Below are positions 23,214-32,242 of a stretch of DNA of 64,000 nt, piece after piece (position 1 is the first letter of the stretch; every line of letters begins with the position of its first letter). Source of the DNA: Thermopolyspora flexuosa (GTDB taxonomy: Bacteria > Actinomycetota > Actinomycetes > Streptosporangiales > Streptosporangiaceae); assembly GCF_006716785.1 (NCBI RefSeq), contig NZ_VFPQ01000001.1:4154001-4218000 (forward strand), given 5' to 3'. The translations under genes and the position numbers were made by a program. The notes beneath the pieces are model-generated. The model was not told the origin of the DNA, did not search any database, and worked only from the letters and a program-made list of their open reading frames with translations.

Positions 23214-23340
23214 GGAGGGACCGTATCCGTTCCGCGTTCACTTTGCCACCACCGCGCGGCTCTTAACTAACGTGTCGCCACAATCCGGACAGTCGCCGCT
23301 GGACACACCGTCCGTCCCTGGGTGCCCATACCCTTGGATC

Positions 23341-23814
23341 GTGAGTGCGTCATCGGGTGGTAGAGGACGTTCCACGGGCCCGGGCCGCCGGATCCGCCGC
23401 GACCGGCACGGTCGTGGCATGCGCGGCCCTCTGGCGCCTCCGCACGTGCCGATCTCGCGGACCCGCAGCGAGCGCTTCGACGACCTCGTGCTCGACGCCG
23501 TCGACCGGCTCAAGCCGCGCTGGGGCGAGCAGTTGTCCGCGGTGGAGTTCGCCGTCGAGGAGGTGCCGCCGGCCGACGAGCTCGTCGACGGTCCGGCGCG
23601 GCTGTCGTCCGATCCGATCCCGCTCGGCCGCGCCGAGCCCGCGGCGAGCGGCGAACCGCCCTCGGTCGTGATCTATCGCCGGCCCCTGGAGGCGCGGGCC
23701 CGCGATCGCGAGCAGCTCGGCGCGATCGTGCACGACGTCGTGGTGGAGCAGGTGGCCGATCTGCTCGGCCTGTCCCCGGAGACGATCGACCCAGGCTACG
23801 ACGAGCGACACTGA
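23341..23814 (+). CDS. zincin-like protein (metallopeptidase family) with degenerate active site
   Basis: A 157-residue protein of the actinobacterial metallopeptidase family (zincin_1, PF06262-like). The region RSERFDDLVLDAVDRLKPRW and EFAVEEVPPAD marks the family. Where active zincins carry HExxH, this one has IVHDVVVEQVADLLG, so the second metal histidine and the Glu pattern are lost; it may be non-catalytic. GTG 23341 is chosen because the basic RRDRHGRGMRGP leader is conserved in relatives; ATG 23419 is an alternative. It is divergent from DUF3499 and convergent with whiB, a conserved arrangement. Confidence 0.8.
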   Translation: MSASSGGRGRSTGPGRRIRRDRHGRGMRGPLAPPHVPISRTRSERFDDLVLDAVDRLKPRWGEQLSAVEFAVEEVPPADELVDGPARLSSDPIPLGRAEPAASGEPPSVVIYRRPLEARARDREQLGAIVHDVVVEQVADLLGLSPETIDPGYDERH

Positions 23815-23985
23815 GCCCGCGGCGGCGCGGCGGTACGTACGGCGACGGCGACGCGGAGACCGATACGGACGCCGCGCCGCGCGGCATGCCGCGGGCTTTG
23901 GCACGTTCCCAGAGGTGTCCGGCGTGCGTCTCGGCGGGTGTGGTGGCCGGTCACGGCCGGCCGGTTGGCACGGACGAGCGGGAGG

Positions 23986-24246
23986 TCAGCTCGCCTCGCG
24001 CTTGATCCGGCGGCGTTCCCGCTCGGAGAGGCCGCCCCAGATGCCGAACCGTTCGTCGTGTTCCAGGGCGTACTCGAGGCACTCGGCGCGCACCTCGCAG
24101 GCGCGGCACACCTTCTTGGCCTCTCGAGTCGACCCGCCCTTCTCCGGGAAGAACGCCTCCGGGTCGGTCTGCGCGCACAGCGCGCGCTCCTGCCACCCGA
24201 GCTCCTCTTCACCGCCGAGCGCCTGTGCGATGACCTTGTCGGTCAC
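23986..24246 (-). CDS. whiB: WhiB developmental iron-sulfur transcription factor
   Basis: An 86-residue Wbl protein. Four cysteines that ligate a [4Fe-4S] cluster are present (Cys24, Cys47, Cys50, Cys56), then the GIWGG turn and a basic C-terminus (ERERRRIKREAS). The stretch EELGWQERALCAQTDPEAFF is typical of WhiB proper rather than other Wbl paralogues. WhiB acts with WhiA to commit aerial hyphae to sporulation septation; in mycobacteria WhiB2 controls division. GTG 24246 has a strong GGGAGGTG site five to six bases upstream. Context (DUF3499, zincin, manB) matches the whiB locus of Streptomyces. Confidence 0.95.
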   Translation of the reverse strand: MTDKVIAQALGGEEELGWQERALCAQTDPEAFFPEKGGSTREAKKVCRACEVRAECLEYALEHDERFGIWGGLSERERRRIKREAS

Positions 24247-24346
24247 TGCACACCTCCCTGTCGCCCGCTCGTTTGCCCGCCTCACGAATACGGAGGCCCC
24301 CCAATGGACACGCCCCTCCCCATACCCACCTTGAGGACCGGGCCAA

Positions 24347-24389
24347 ACAACAATGTTGTAATTACACGCGTGTCTCACCTGTGACGTCA
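24347..24389 (-). promoter_or_regulatory. palindrome cluster upstream of whiB
   Basis: Three short palindromes lie 100-145 bp upstream of the whiB start: ACAACAATGTTGT (24347-24359), ACACGCGTGT (24364-24373) and TGACGTCA (24382-24389). The region is AT-richer than its surroundings. Streptomyces whiB is a known BldD and developmental target. The middle element resembles a BldD box (TNACNC-w-GNGTNA), but its half-site spacing differs by one base. Confidence 0.4.
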
Positions 24390-24539
24390 AGCGCATGACG
24401 CCATCCGGGGAAAGACACGCTCCCCCCGGTCCGGTCGGGCTGGATGATCAGAAGCGCTTTCGGCGGACGGAACGGTACCAGCGGCCACCCGGCGCCGCAG
24501 CATTCCCTACCTGATCACTGTGGACATCTTCCTCGATCA

Positions 24540-26606
24540 TTACCTGGGCGGAGGCCGGTCCGGCGTGTAGATCGCGGTCGGATCGATGGGCTCGTCGCGG
24601 TTTCGCGGGTCGTTGGGCGGCGTGGCGCCCTGCTGCTCTCCTCGGTGCTCTCCTTGGTGCTGGGTTGACTCCGGGTATCCCCCGGCCTGGAAGGTCACGG
24701 TCTGCTGGGAGCCGAGCCGGTCGCCGTGCCCGAGCAGCGGCTCGGGCGGCGGCACCGGACCGGTCGGGGTCGGCTGGTACGGCGAGGCCTGCGACACGCC
24801 GCCGAGCGAGCCGCCGAAGCCCTGCGCCGGGGCGCCGGCCCGCTGGTGGTCCGGCGGCCGCGGGTCCGACAGCGACGGCCGCTGCGGCGGGTTGTCGAGC
24901 GGCGACGGCTGGGGGCCGGACGGGTACGAGGTGTACCCGGACACCGGGTGCGGCCCGGAGATCGGCCCGGTGGGCAGGGGGTGCGGCCCCGAGACCGGCT
25001 CCGCGGGCTGCGGCTGCGGCCCGGACGGCCGGTCCGCCACCGGGTGCGGCCCCGACGGCTGCTCCAGCGGCGAGGGCTGGGGTCCCGACGGGTACGAGGT
25101 GTACTCCGGCAGCGGCCGGCTCGTGTCGAGCGGGTCGTCGATCCGCGGCCGCTGCTGCGGCCCGGTGGCGTACGTCCCGGTCTGGGCCTGTGCGCCGCCA
25201 CCCTGCCGGTAGCTCTGCGCCTGCTGGTAGGCCTGGAAGATCTGCTGCTGCCGCGGGTCGCCGAGGTCGCCGTACGGCTGCAGGGGGTGCGGTGCCGTCG
25301 GCTGGGCGGCCGGTTCGGCGGCCGGCGCCGCGGCGGCGGGGCGCCCGGGCTCCTGCTGCGGGGGGAAGGGGGTGCCGTAGCCGGAGTCCGGGGCCCCCGA
25401 GGCGAGGGGCGTGGGGTCGCGTGGTTCCTCCTGCGGCCCGTACGGCGAGGCGGGCGCGGCGGCCGAGGGCTGCTCGGCCGGGCGGGCGGTGCCGTACCGG
25501 GGGTCGGAGGGGGCGTCGATGGGGCCGTACTCGCCGGAGGTGTAGCCGCGGTAGCCGCCGGTCTGGTTCTGCGCGGCGTCGCCGCCCGGCCGCTCGGCCT
25601 CGCCGGTCCCGTACGGCCCAGGCGCGGGAGGCCGGACGCCCTGGCCGGCGGGCCGGACCACGGTGGTGGGGATGTTGTAGTCGTCCGCGGCCGGCGGGAC
25701 GTAGGTGGGCGCGGGCGGCCGCGGCACGTCGCGGGTGCTCGCGTGCTCGTCGTCGGTACGGCCGTGCCGTCCCTGGCGCGGGGCGGGCTGCTGGGTGGTG
25801 CCGGGGTCGCCGCCGTAGACCGGCGGGGCCTCGGCGGCGGCCGCCGCGGGCTGCTGCTCGGGTGCCTGGCCGGGGGCGGGCGGCTCGGCACCCGGCGCGT
25901 CGCCGGGGACCTGACCGGCCGGGGCGGCCTGCTCGCCCTGGTCGCCCGGCACCGGGGCCGCGGACGGCCCGGCCTCCAGCGCGGGACGCGGCGCGTCCTC
26001 CGGCCCTGCGGGCGCCCCGGGACCGGCAGGTGGGGGACCGGCCTGGGGCGGAGGCGGCGGGAACGGGCCGGCCTGGGGGTGACCGGCCTGCGGGACGAAC
26101 CCGCCCGGCGCGGCGGGGCCGGGGAACGGCGCCCCGGCGGGGCCACCCGGACCGAACGGCGCGGCCGGGGCGGCGGCCTGGGGCAGGGTCTTGAGCAGGT
26201 GGAGCCCGTAGAGGAGGGCGATGGCGAGCAGCGCCAGCTGCGGCAGCCCGAGCAGGAGCAGCTGCACCTTGGTCCCGGCCGAGAGGGCGCCGGCGAACAC
26301 CAGCGCGCCGAGGCCGAGGAGGCTGAACAGCGCGGCGAGCCCGAGCGTGCCGAGGGCGCCGAACAGCAGGAGCCGGGCGCGCGGGCTCACCGGGCCGAAG
26401 CGCGTGGCGAGCAGCACCGCGCCGAGCGCGAGCGCGGGCCTGATCGGGTGGCTGAGGTCGTCGAGCGCGGTGCCGGCGCGCACCCCGAAGCCTCCGGTGT
26501 CGCCGAACAGCACGTGCGCGACGAGCACGAGCACGGACACGGCCGCGGTGACGAGCATGGCCCAGGCAGCGGGCTCACGCAGGCGGCCCACCTCGACGTC
26601 GATCAC
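24540..26606 (-). CDS. membrane protein with long proline-rich C-terminal domain
   Basis: A 688-residue protein. Residues 1-155 contain about four hydrophobic helices, including WAMLVTAAVSVLVLVAHVLF and LLLLGLPQLALLAIALLYGL. Residues 156-688 are a low-complexity Pro/Gly/Gln/Ala-rich region rich in SGPQP, SGPHP and PYG repeats; EYTSYPSGPQPSPL occurs twice 56 residues apart. No enzymatic domain is visible. The N-terminus is predicted in or near the membrane with the tail probably cytoplasmic. It lies upstream of whiB on the same strand, a place occupied by similar Pro-rich proteins in Streptomyces. Function is unknown. Confidence 0.75.
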   Translation of the reverse strand: MIDVEVGRLREPAAWAMLVTAAVSVLVLVAHVLFGDTGGFGVRAGTALDDLSHPIRPALALGAVLLATRFGPVSPRARLLLFGALGTLGLAALFSLLGLGALVFAGALSAGTKVQLLLLGLPQLALLAIALLYGLHLLKTLPQAAAPAAPFGPGGPAGAPFPGPAAPGGFVPQAGHPQAGPFPPPPPQAGPPPAGPGAPAGPEDAPRPALEAGPSAAPVPGDQGEQAAPAGQVPGDAPGAEPPAPGQAPEQQPAAAAAEAPPVYGGDPGTTQQPAPRQGRHGRTDDEHASTRDVPRPPAPTYVPPAADDYNIPTTVVRPAGQGVRPPAPGPYGTGEAERPGGDAAQNQTGGYRGYTSGEYGPIDAPSDPRYGTARPAEQPSAAAPASPYGPQEEPRDPTPLASGAPDSGYGTPFPPQQEPGRPAAAAPAAEPAAQPTAPHPLQPYGDLGDPRQQQIFQAYQQAQSYRQGGGAQAQTGTYATGPQQRPRIDDPLDTSRPLPEYTSYPSGPQPSPLEQPSGPHPVADRPSGPQPQPAEPVSGPHPLPTGPISGPHPVSGYTSYPSGPQPSPLDNPPQRPSLSDPRPPDHQRAGAPAQGFGGSLGGVSQASPYQPTPTGPVPPPEPLLGHGDRLGSQQTVTFQAGGYPESTQHQGEHRGEQQGATPPNDPRNRDEPIDPTAIYTPDRPPPR
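24898..25113 (-). repeat. imperfect 48-bp direct repeats in the Pro-rich gene
   Basis: Copies at 24898-24945 and 25066-25113 are 168 bp apart and differ at few positions. Both encode the EYTSYPSGPQPSPL peptide in the same frame. Confidence 0.6.
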
Positions 26607-26953
26607 GACGCTCCCTCACCTCGGTGAACCACCCGGGCGGTGCGCCTCCTGCGCGGGCGGCCCGCTCTGTACTGCTCGTCCACGTCCTCACAACCCCCTG
26701 TGGCCACATGTGGCACCGGGGCAGTTTTGCACATCGGCGACATTCGCGTTGAGATACTGGGAATCCTCCGTGTCACAAAAAGGTTTCCTTTCTGGGACGC
26801 CGCCCCAGCTCAGCCCATTCGTCGCATCCGGACCGGCGGCATGCCCCGGTCTGCGCAGGACGAATGTCGTAGCCCCGGACCCGCGCGGAAGCGGGATTCC
26901 GTGACGCGGTGGTGCCCTCGGGTGAGGAACGGCCGAGGTGTCAGACTGGCGGC
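26607..26953. promoter_or_regulatory. divergent promoter region, Pro-rich gene / cofD
   Basis: A 347-bp gap separating the minus-strand proline-rich gene from cofD. It contains a GTGGCCAC palindrome followed by another TGTGGC copy (about 26699-26716) and a short A-rich run near 26776. Both promoters should be here. No gene was recognised. Confidence 0.45.
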
Positions 26954-27892
26954 ATGCGCATTGTGTCTCTCGCCGGCGGCATCGGGGGCGCGCGGTTCCT
27001 GCGCGGGCTCAAGGCGGCGGCGCCCGACGCCGAGATCACCGTGATCGGCAACACCGGGGACGACATCACCCTGTTCGGCCTGCGGGTCTGCCCCGACCTC
27101 GACACGGTCATGTACACGCTGGGCGGCGGCATCAACGAGGAGCAGGGCTGGGGCCGGGCGGACGAAACGTTCACGGTCAAGTCCGAGCTCGCCGCCTACG
27201 GGGTCGAGCCGCAGTGGTTCGGCCTGGGCGACCGCGACCTCGCCACGCACATCGTGCGCACCCAGATGCTCTCGGCGGGCTACCCGCTCTCCCAGGTCAC
27301 CGAGGCGCTGTGCACACGCTGGAACCCCGGCGTCCGGCTGATCCCGATGAGCGACGACCGGGTGGAGACCCACGTGGTGATCGAGGACGAGCAGGGCCGC
27401 CGCGCCATCCACTTCCAGGAGTGGTGGGTACGGCTGCGCGCCTCGGTCCCGGCGCAGCGGATCGTGCTCGTCGGCGCGGACGAGGCGAAGCCCGCCCCCG
27501 GCGTGCTGGAGGCGATCGCCGAGGCCGACGTGGTGATCCTGCCGCCGTCGAACCCGGTGGTGAGCATCGGCACGATCCTGCAGATCCGCGGCATCCGCGA
27601 GGCGCTCGAGCCGAAGCCGGTGGTCGGCGTCTCCCCGATCATCGGCGGCGCCCCGGTGCGCGGCATGGCCGACGCCTGCCTCACCGCGATCGGCGTGCCC
27701 ACCACCGCCCAGGCCGTGCTCGAGCTGTACGGCACGCCGCTGATCAACGGCTGGCTGGTCGCCGAGGAGGACCGGGACGTGGCCCTGGACGGCGTGCGCG
27801 TGGTGGCCCGCCCGCTGCTCATGACCGACCTGGAGGCGGCGGCCGACATCGCCCGCGCCGCGCTGCGCCTCGCCGAGGAGGTCGCCGCGTGA
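26954..27892 (+). CDS. cofD: 2-phospho-L-lactate transferase (CofD/FbiA)
   Basis: A 312-residue enzyme of coenzyme F420 biosynthesis. It joins a guanylylated three-carbon phosphate (phosphoenolpyruvyl- or lactyl-diphospho-guanosine) to the deazaflavin FO, forming (dehydro-)F420-0. The N-terminus [19 protein letters not shown] and [19 protein letters not shown] are the family nucleotide/phosphate sites; [17 protein letters not shown] is also conserved. ATG 26954 is chosen because the family starts there. It overlaps the next gene by GTGA, so cofD and cofE/fbiB are coupled. Confidence 0.95.
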   Translation: MRIVSLAGGIGGARFLRGLKAAAPDAEITVIGNTGDDITLFGLRVCPDLDTVMYTLGGGINEEQGWGRADETFTVKSELAAYGVEPQWFGLGDRDLATHIVRTQMLSAGYPLSQVTEALCTRWNPGVRLIPMSDDRVETHVVIEDEQGRRAIHFQEWWVRLRASVPAQRIVLVGADEAKPAPGVLEAIAEADVVILPPSNPVVSIGTILQIRGIREALEPKPVVGVSPIIGGAPVRGMADACLTAIGVPTTAQAVLELYGTPLINGWLVAEEDRDVALDGVRVVARPLLMTDLEAAADIARAALRLAEEVAA

Positions 27893-29178
27893 GCACGCCC
27901 CGGTTCGAGGCGTACGGCCTGCCCGGCCTGCCGGAGATCACCCCGGGCACGGACCTCGCCGAGGTGATCGCCGCCGCCGAGCCGGGCCTCCGCGACGGCG
28001 ACATCGTCGTGGTGACCTCGAAGATCGTCAGCAAGGCGGAGGGCCGCATCCGGAAGGCGGCGAGCCGTACCGAGGCGATCGAGGAGGAGACCGTGCGGGT
28101 GGTGGCGCGGCGCGGGGAGACCGTGATCGCGCAGACCCGGCACGGCCTGGTGATGGCGGCGGCGGGCGTGGACGCCTCGAACACCGAGCCGGGCACGGTG
28201 CTGCTGCTGCCCGAGGACCCGGACGCCTCGGCCCGCCGCATCCGGCAGGGCCTGCGCGAGCGGCTCGGCGTGCAGGTCGGCGTGCTCGTCTCCGACACCT
28301 TCGGCCGCCCCTGGCGGGAGGGCCTGGTCGACGTGGCGATCGGCGCGGCGGGCGTGCGGCCGCTCGACGACCTGCGCGGCACCACCGACCCGTTCGGCAA
28401 CCCGCTGGTGGCGACGGTGACCGCGGTCGCCGACGAGATCGCGGCCGCGGCCGAGCTGGTGAAGGCGAAGACCGCGGGCGTCCCGGTCGCGGTGGTGCGC
28501 GGCCTCGCGTCCTGGGTGACCGCCGAGGACGGCCCCGGCGCCCGGGCCATGGTCCGCCCCGCCGACCAGGACATGTTCCGGTACGGCTCGGCCGACGTGG
28601 TGTTCGCCCGCCGTACCATCCGGGAGTTCACCGGCGAGCCGGTGGACCCGGCGGCGGTGCGCCGCGCGGTGGCCGCCGCGATCGCCGCCCCGGCGCCGCA
28701 CCACACCACGCCGTGGCGGTTCGTGCTGCTCGAGTCGGAGCAATCCCGCACCGAGCTGCTCGACGCGATGCGCGAGGCGTGGATCGCCGACCTGCGCGCC
28801 GACGGGCTCTCGGAGGAGGCGATCGCCCGCCGGGTGCGCCGCGGCGACGTGCTGCGCAACGCGCCGTACCTGGCGGTGCCGTGCCTGGTGATGACCGGCG
28901 CGCACCGCTACCCGGACGCGCGGCGGGCCACGGCCGAGCGGGAGATGTTCGTGGTCGCGGCAGGGGCCGGGGTGGAGAACTTCCTGGTCCAGCTCGCGGT
29001 GGAGGGCCTCGCCTCGGCCTGGGTGTCGTCGACGATGTTCTGCCGGGACGTGGTGCGCAAGGTGCTCGGCATCCCGGACGACTGGGACCCGATGGGCGCG
29101 GTCGCGATCGGGCACGCCGCGGCGCCGCCCCGGCCGCGTCCGCCGCGCCGCCCGGACGACTTCATCGTCACCCGCTGA
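27889..29178 (+). CDS. fbiB: coenzyme F420-0:L-glutamate ligase, bifunctional FbiB
   Basis: A 429-residue two-domain enzyme. Residues 1-240 are the CofE ligase that adds gamma-linked glutamates to F420-0: [32 protein letters not shown] and [18 protein letters not shown] are visible. Residues 245-429 form an FMN-dependent nitroreductase fold ([30 protein letters not shown]) as in mycobacterial FbiB, which reduces dehydro-F420-0 and supports long tail synthesis. The GTG start overlaps the cofD stop. The fusion is the standard actinobacterial form. Confidence 0.95.
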   Translation: MSTPRFEAYGLPGLPEITPGTDLAEVIAAAEPGLRDGDIVVVTSKIVSKAEGRIRKAASRTEAIEEETVRVVARRGETVIAQTRHGLVMAAAGVDASNTEPGTVLLLPEDPDASARRIRQGLRERLGVQVGVLVSDTFGRPWREGLVDVAIGAAGVRPLDDLRGTTDPFGNPLVATVTAVADEIAAAAELVKAKTAGVPVAVVRGLASWVTAEDGPGARAMVRPADQDMFRYGSADVVFARRTIREFTGEPVDPAAVRRAVAAAIAAPAPHHTTPWRFVLLESEQSRTELLDAMREAWIADLRADGLSEEAIARRVRRGDVLRNAPYLAVPCLVMTGAHRYPDARRATAEREMFVVAAGAGVENFLVQLAVEGLASAWVSSTMFCRDVVRKVLGIPDDWDPMGAVAIGHAAAPPRPRPPRRPDDFIVTR

Positions 29179-29221
29179 CCCGAGCGCCGGGCGCGTGGGC
29201 GGTCACGGGCCGGGCAAACGG

Positions 29222-29241
29222 TTGTCCACAGGTTGGCCACA
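29222..29241 (+). promoter_or_regulatory. pair of DnaA-box-like sequences
   Basis: TTGTCCACA at 29222-29230 is an exact match to the actinobacterial DnaA-box consensus; TTGGCCACA at 29233-29241 is a one-base variant. They are tandem, 11 bp apart, in the 180-bp gap before the glycosyltransferase gene. Two boxes are too few for a replication origin; they could bind DnaA as regulator or be coincidence. Confidence 0.35.
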
Positions 29242-29358
29242 ACGTGCGGCGTGGCCGTGTCAGGGCACAGTAGCCTTGGTCAACAGCCCGTCGGCGATCG
29301 TGCCGGCCTTGCCGAAACCTTGCCCGACAGCCCACGCCGAAGCAGTGAGACTGGGACG

Positions 29359-30255
29359 ATGGAAGACGCCAAGCCGTACGTGACGATAGTCCTCCCCTGC
29401 TACAACGAGCAAGATCACGTAGTGCTGGAGGTCGACCGCATCTGCAAGGCGATGGACTCCAGCGGCTACAGCTACGAGCTGCTCGCCATCGACGACTGCT
29501 CGACCGACGGGACGCTCGACCGGCTGCGGGAGGCCGCGCCCCAGTACCCGCACATGCGGGTGATCGCGTTCCACCGCAACGGCGGCTCCGGCACGGTGCG
29601 GCGCATCGGCACCCAGGAGGCCCGCGGCGAGATCGTCGTGTGGACCGACGCCGACATGACCTACCCGAACGAGCGCATCCCCGAGCTCGTCGCGATCCTG
29701 GAGAAGGACTCCACGATCGACCAGGTGGTGGGCGCGCGGACCAGCGAGCAGGGCTCGCACAAGCTGCTGCGGGTGCCGGCCAAGTGGTTCATCCGCAAGG
29801 TCGCCGAGCTGCTCGCCGGGCAGGAGATCCCCGACCTCAACTCCGGCATGCGGGCGTTCCGCCGATCGGTGGCCTTGCCGTACCTGCGGCTGCTGCCGCC
29901 CGGGTTCTCCTGCGTCACCACGATCACGCTGGCGTTCCTGTCGAACCAGCACGGCGTCCACTACGTGCCGATCGAGTACAGCAAGCGGGCCGGGAAGTCG
30001 AAGTTCAACTTCGTCTCCGACGCCTACCGCTACATCCTCCAGGTGTTGCGGATGGTGATGTACTTCAACCCGCTCAAGGTGCTCATGCCGCCGTCGCTCG
30101 TGCTGCTCGGCGTGGCGCTGGTGAAGGGCGTGGTGGACATGGTCCGGCACCCGTTCTACTTCCCGGCGAGCACCGTGATGGTGTTCCTGACCAGCCTCAT
30201 CATCGGCTCGCTCGCGCTGCTCGCCGACCTCATCGTGCGCTCGCGCGGAGACTAG
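29359..30255 (+). CDS. family 2 glycosyltransferase with C-terminal membrane helices
   Basis: A 298-residue GT-A enzyme. The start YVTIVLPCYNEQDHV, the nucleotide-binding LLAIDDCSTDGTLDRL, the metal-binding WTDADMTYP and GMRAFRRSVALPYL motifs resemble dolichyl/polyprenyl-phosphate mannosyl- or glucosyltransferases. Two membrane helices occupy the C-terminus (about 235-292). It probably transfers a sugar to a polyprenyl phosphate at the cytoplasmic face of the membrane. ATG 29359 is used; an upstream in-frame extension is not GT-like. It is 7 bp from the next glycosyltransferase gene, forming an operon. Confidence 0.88.
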   Translation: MEDAKPYVTIVLPCYNEQDHVVLEVDRICKAMDSSGYSYELLAIDDCSTDGTLDRLREAAPQYPHMRVIAFHRNGGSGTVRRIGTQEARGEIVVWTDADMTYPNERIPELVAILEKDSTIDQVVGARTSEQGSHKLLRVPAKWFIRKVAELLAGQEIPDLNSGMRAFRRSVALPYLRLLPPGFSCVTTITLAFLSNQHGVHYVPIEYSKRAGKSKFNFVSDAYRYILQVLRMVMYFNPLKVLMPPSLVLLGVALVKGVVDMVRHPFYFPASTVMVFLTSLIIGSLALLADLIVRSRGD

Positions 30256-30262
30256 GAGCACC

Positions 30263-31366
30263 GTGAAGATCGTCCTGGTCGGCCCGACCTACCCGTACAA
30301 GGGCGGCGGCGCCCAGCACACCACCGAGCTCGCCCACCGCCTCGCCGCCGCGGGCCACGACGTGGTGATCGAGTCGTGGCGGGCGCAGTACCCGTCGTTC
30401 CTCTACCCGGGGCAGCAGACGATCGACGCGCCCGAGGGCGAGCCGTTCGGCAACGTACGGCGCGAGCTCGACTGGCGCCGCCCCGACGGCTGGCTGCGCG
30501 CGGGCCGCCGCCTGCGCTCCGCCGACCTGGTGGTGCTGGCCGTGCTCAGCCCGGTGCAGGTCCCGCCGTACCTCGGCATCCTGTACGGCCTCGGCGCCCG
30601 CCGCCGCCCCGGCGCCACGCCCCGGGTGGTGGCCCTGTGCCACAACGTGCTGCCGCACGAGCGCAGGCCGTACGACCGCCCGCTGATGAAGGCCCTGCTG
30701 CGCCGCGTCCACCTGGTGCTCACCCACAGCGACCAGCAGTCCGCCCTCGCCGCCGACCTCGCCCCGACCCCGCGCCGGGTCGCCGTCATGCCACCCCACC
30801 TGCCTGCCCGCCGCGACGCGACGGGTGTCTCGGAGGAGCCGCCGAGGGTCCGCAACCGCCTCCTCTTCTTCGGCCTCGTCCGCCCGTACAAGGGCCTCGA
30901 CATCCTGCTCCGCGCCCTCGCCGCGGGCCCGCCGCAGGTCTCGCTGACGGTCGCCGGCGAGTTCTGGGGCGGCCTGGAGGAGACCCGCGAGCTGATCGCC
31001 GAACTCGGCCTGACCGACCGCGTCGAGCTGCGCCCCGGCTACGTCCCCGCCGACCAGGTCCCCGCCCTCTTCGAGCAGGCCGACGCCCTCGTCCTGCCGT
31101 ACCGCTCGGCCACCGCCAGCCAGAACGTCTGGCTCGGCCACGAGCACGGCGTCCCCGTCATCGCCACCCGCGTCGGCGCCCTCGCCGACCACATCACCGA
31201 CGGCGTCGACGGCCTCCTCGTCGAACCCGGCTCCGTCGAGGCCCTCACCGACGCCCTCAACCGCTTCTACGCCCCCGGCGAGCCGGAACGCCTGCGCGCG
31301 GGTGTGAAGGCCGTCGACCCCGACCCCTACTGGGCGCGTTACGTGGAGACGCTGCTCGCCCCCTGA
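30263..31366 (+). CDS. family 4 (GT-B) glycosyltransferase
   Basis: A 367-residue GT-B fold glycosyltransferase. The N-terminal acceptor half starts VKIVLVGPTYPYKGGGAQHT. The C-terminal donor half has LLFFGLVRPYKGLDILLRAL, ADALVLPYRSATASQNVWLG and the EHGVPVIATRVGALADHI donor-binding region. Sugar specificity cannot be read. It is co-transcribed with the preceding GT2 gene. Third-position GC rises sharply in its last third, but no break in homology is seen. Confidence 0.88.
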   Translation: MKIVLVGPTYPYKGGGAQHTTELAHRLAAAGHDVVIESWRAQYPSFLYPGQQTIDAPEGEPFGNVRRELDWRRPDGWLRAGRRLRSADLVVLAVLSPVQVPPYLGILYGLGARRRPGATPRVVALCHNVLPHERRPYDRPLMKALLRRVHLVLTHSDQQSALAADLAPTPRRVAVMPPHLPARRDATGVSEEPPRVRNRLLFFGLVRPYKGLDILLRALAAGPPQVSLTVAGEFWGGLEETRELIAELGLTDRVELRPGYVPADQVPALFEQADALVLPYRSATASQNVWLGHEHGVPVIATRVGALADHITDGVDGLLVEPGSVEALTDALNRFYAPGEPERLRAGVKAVDPDPYWARYVETLLAP

Positions 31367-31411
31367 CCGGGCTCCGGCTGCGCTCGCGGCGGGGGGCGAG
31401 GCGGCGGAACG

Positions 31412-31448
31412 AAAAAGGTCTGCCGAGCCCGTGCAGGGCCCGGCAGAC
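31412..31448 (-). terminator. intrinsic terminator of the EF-hand-like gene
   Basis: On the minus strand a GC-rich stem (31418-31430 paired with 31436-31448) is followed by a run of five U (A on the plus strand, 31412-31416). It lies about 80 bp after the stop of the 31529-31930 gene and also sits beyond the convergent glycosyltransferase. Confidence 0.75.
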
Positions 31449-31528
31449 GCGGCATATCCCTTTATCGTCCCTTATTGCGGGATCCCGAGAAGTCCCGTGG
31501 CACCGAAATCACTCCGGTACGGGGAGTC

Positions 31529-31930
31529 TCACTTGCAGTACTTCCTCAGGTACGCGCGCAGGTCCTCCGGAGCGATAACGCCGTCCTTCTTGCTGCGCGG
31601 GGCCGCGTTGTCGAGCCTGTCGAACCACCTCTTGTGCATCTTCCGGGTGAGCATGGTGGCCGCGCCCTTGAGGTCGCCGGAGGCGTTGACCTTGCCGTTC
31701 TTGACGGCCACCAGGTCCTTGAAGGTGAACAGGCCGTCGCGGATGCCGGACCTCGCCGAGTCCAGCACGTGGAAGTCGGTCAGGAGAACGCGGGTGTAGA
31801 AGCACTTGAGCTTCTGGGTGCTGGACACCTGGGCGGTGGCCGCCGAGGCCTGGGCCGGGGCGGCCGCGAGACCGATGGCCATGATTCCGGCGGTGGCCGC
31901 GGTGGCGGCGGCGGCGAGGAACTTGCGCAT
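31529..31930 (-). CDS. small secreted protein with EF-hand-like repeats (copy A)
   Basis: A 133-residue exported protein. The signal peptide is MRKFLAAAATAATAGIMAIG ending near APAQA (residue 28). The mature part has two degenerate EF-hand-like loops: VLDSARSGIRDGLFTFKDL and LDNAAPRSKKDGVIAPEDL. Two Cys (in KLKCFY and RKYCK) could pair outside the cell. ATG 31930 has a GGGAGA site upstream. A paralogue (32325-32735) stands 395 bp away on the same strand with a closely matching upstream region. Calcium binding is inferred only from motif shape. Family not recognised. Confidence 0.8.
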   Translation of the reverse strand: MRKFLAAAATAATAGIMAIGLAAAPAQASAATAQVSSTQKLKCFYTRVLLTDFHVLDSARSGIRDGLFTFKDLVAVKNGKVNASGDLKGAATMLTRKMHKRWFDRLDNAAPRSKKDGVIAPEDLRAYLRKYCK

Positions 31931-31985
31931 TTCGATGTCTCCCTTTCCGGTGTCGCCAACGTTTCCCGTTGCGCGTATCCATGCC

Positions 31986-32100
31986 TTCGATGCGGTGACG
32001 ACATCTCGGGTTCGACCAAAAAATGCGACATAGACCACAGAACTCGTCCTGCCCAGAACGTGTCCTCATATAGAATGCGCCCGGACATCCGCCGGGCGAT
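31986..32100 (-). repeat. duplicated leader/promoter block, copy A
   Basis: About 115 bp nearly identical to 32790-32905, with an exact shared core (AATGCGACATAGACCACAGA). It begins 56 bp upstream of the copy A start; the second copy begins 55 bp upstream of the copy B start. The conservation of noncoding DNA implies promoter or 5'-leader function, or a recent duplication. Confidence 0.75.
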
Positions 32101-32242
32101 CCGCCCCTGAAACATTCAGCCTATTGTGAAACATTCACTCTCTACGGGTGCCTCGCTTCCGCACACCGCTCGTCCGGCGATTCATCCGCCGGAAATTCAA
32201 CGCGAACGTCACAGTGAGAGTCGGCCTGCGGCTCGGGAAAAC

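Noticed and set aside
29179-29358. Replication origin
   Set aside because: Only two DnaA-box-like sequences are present, and neither dnaA nor dnaN is nearby.
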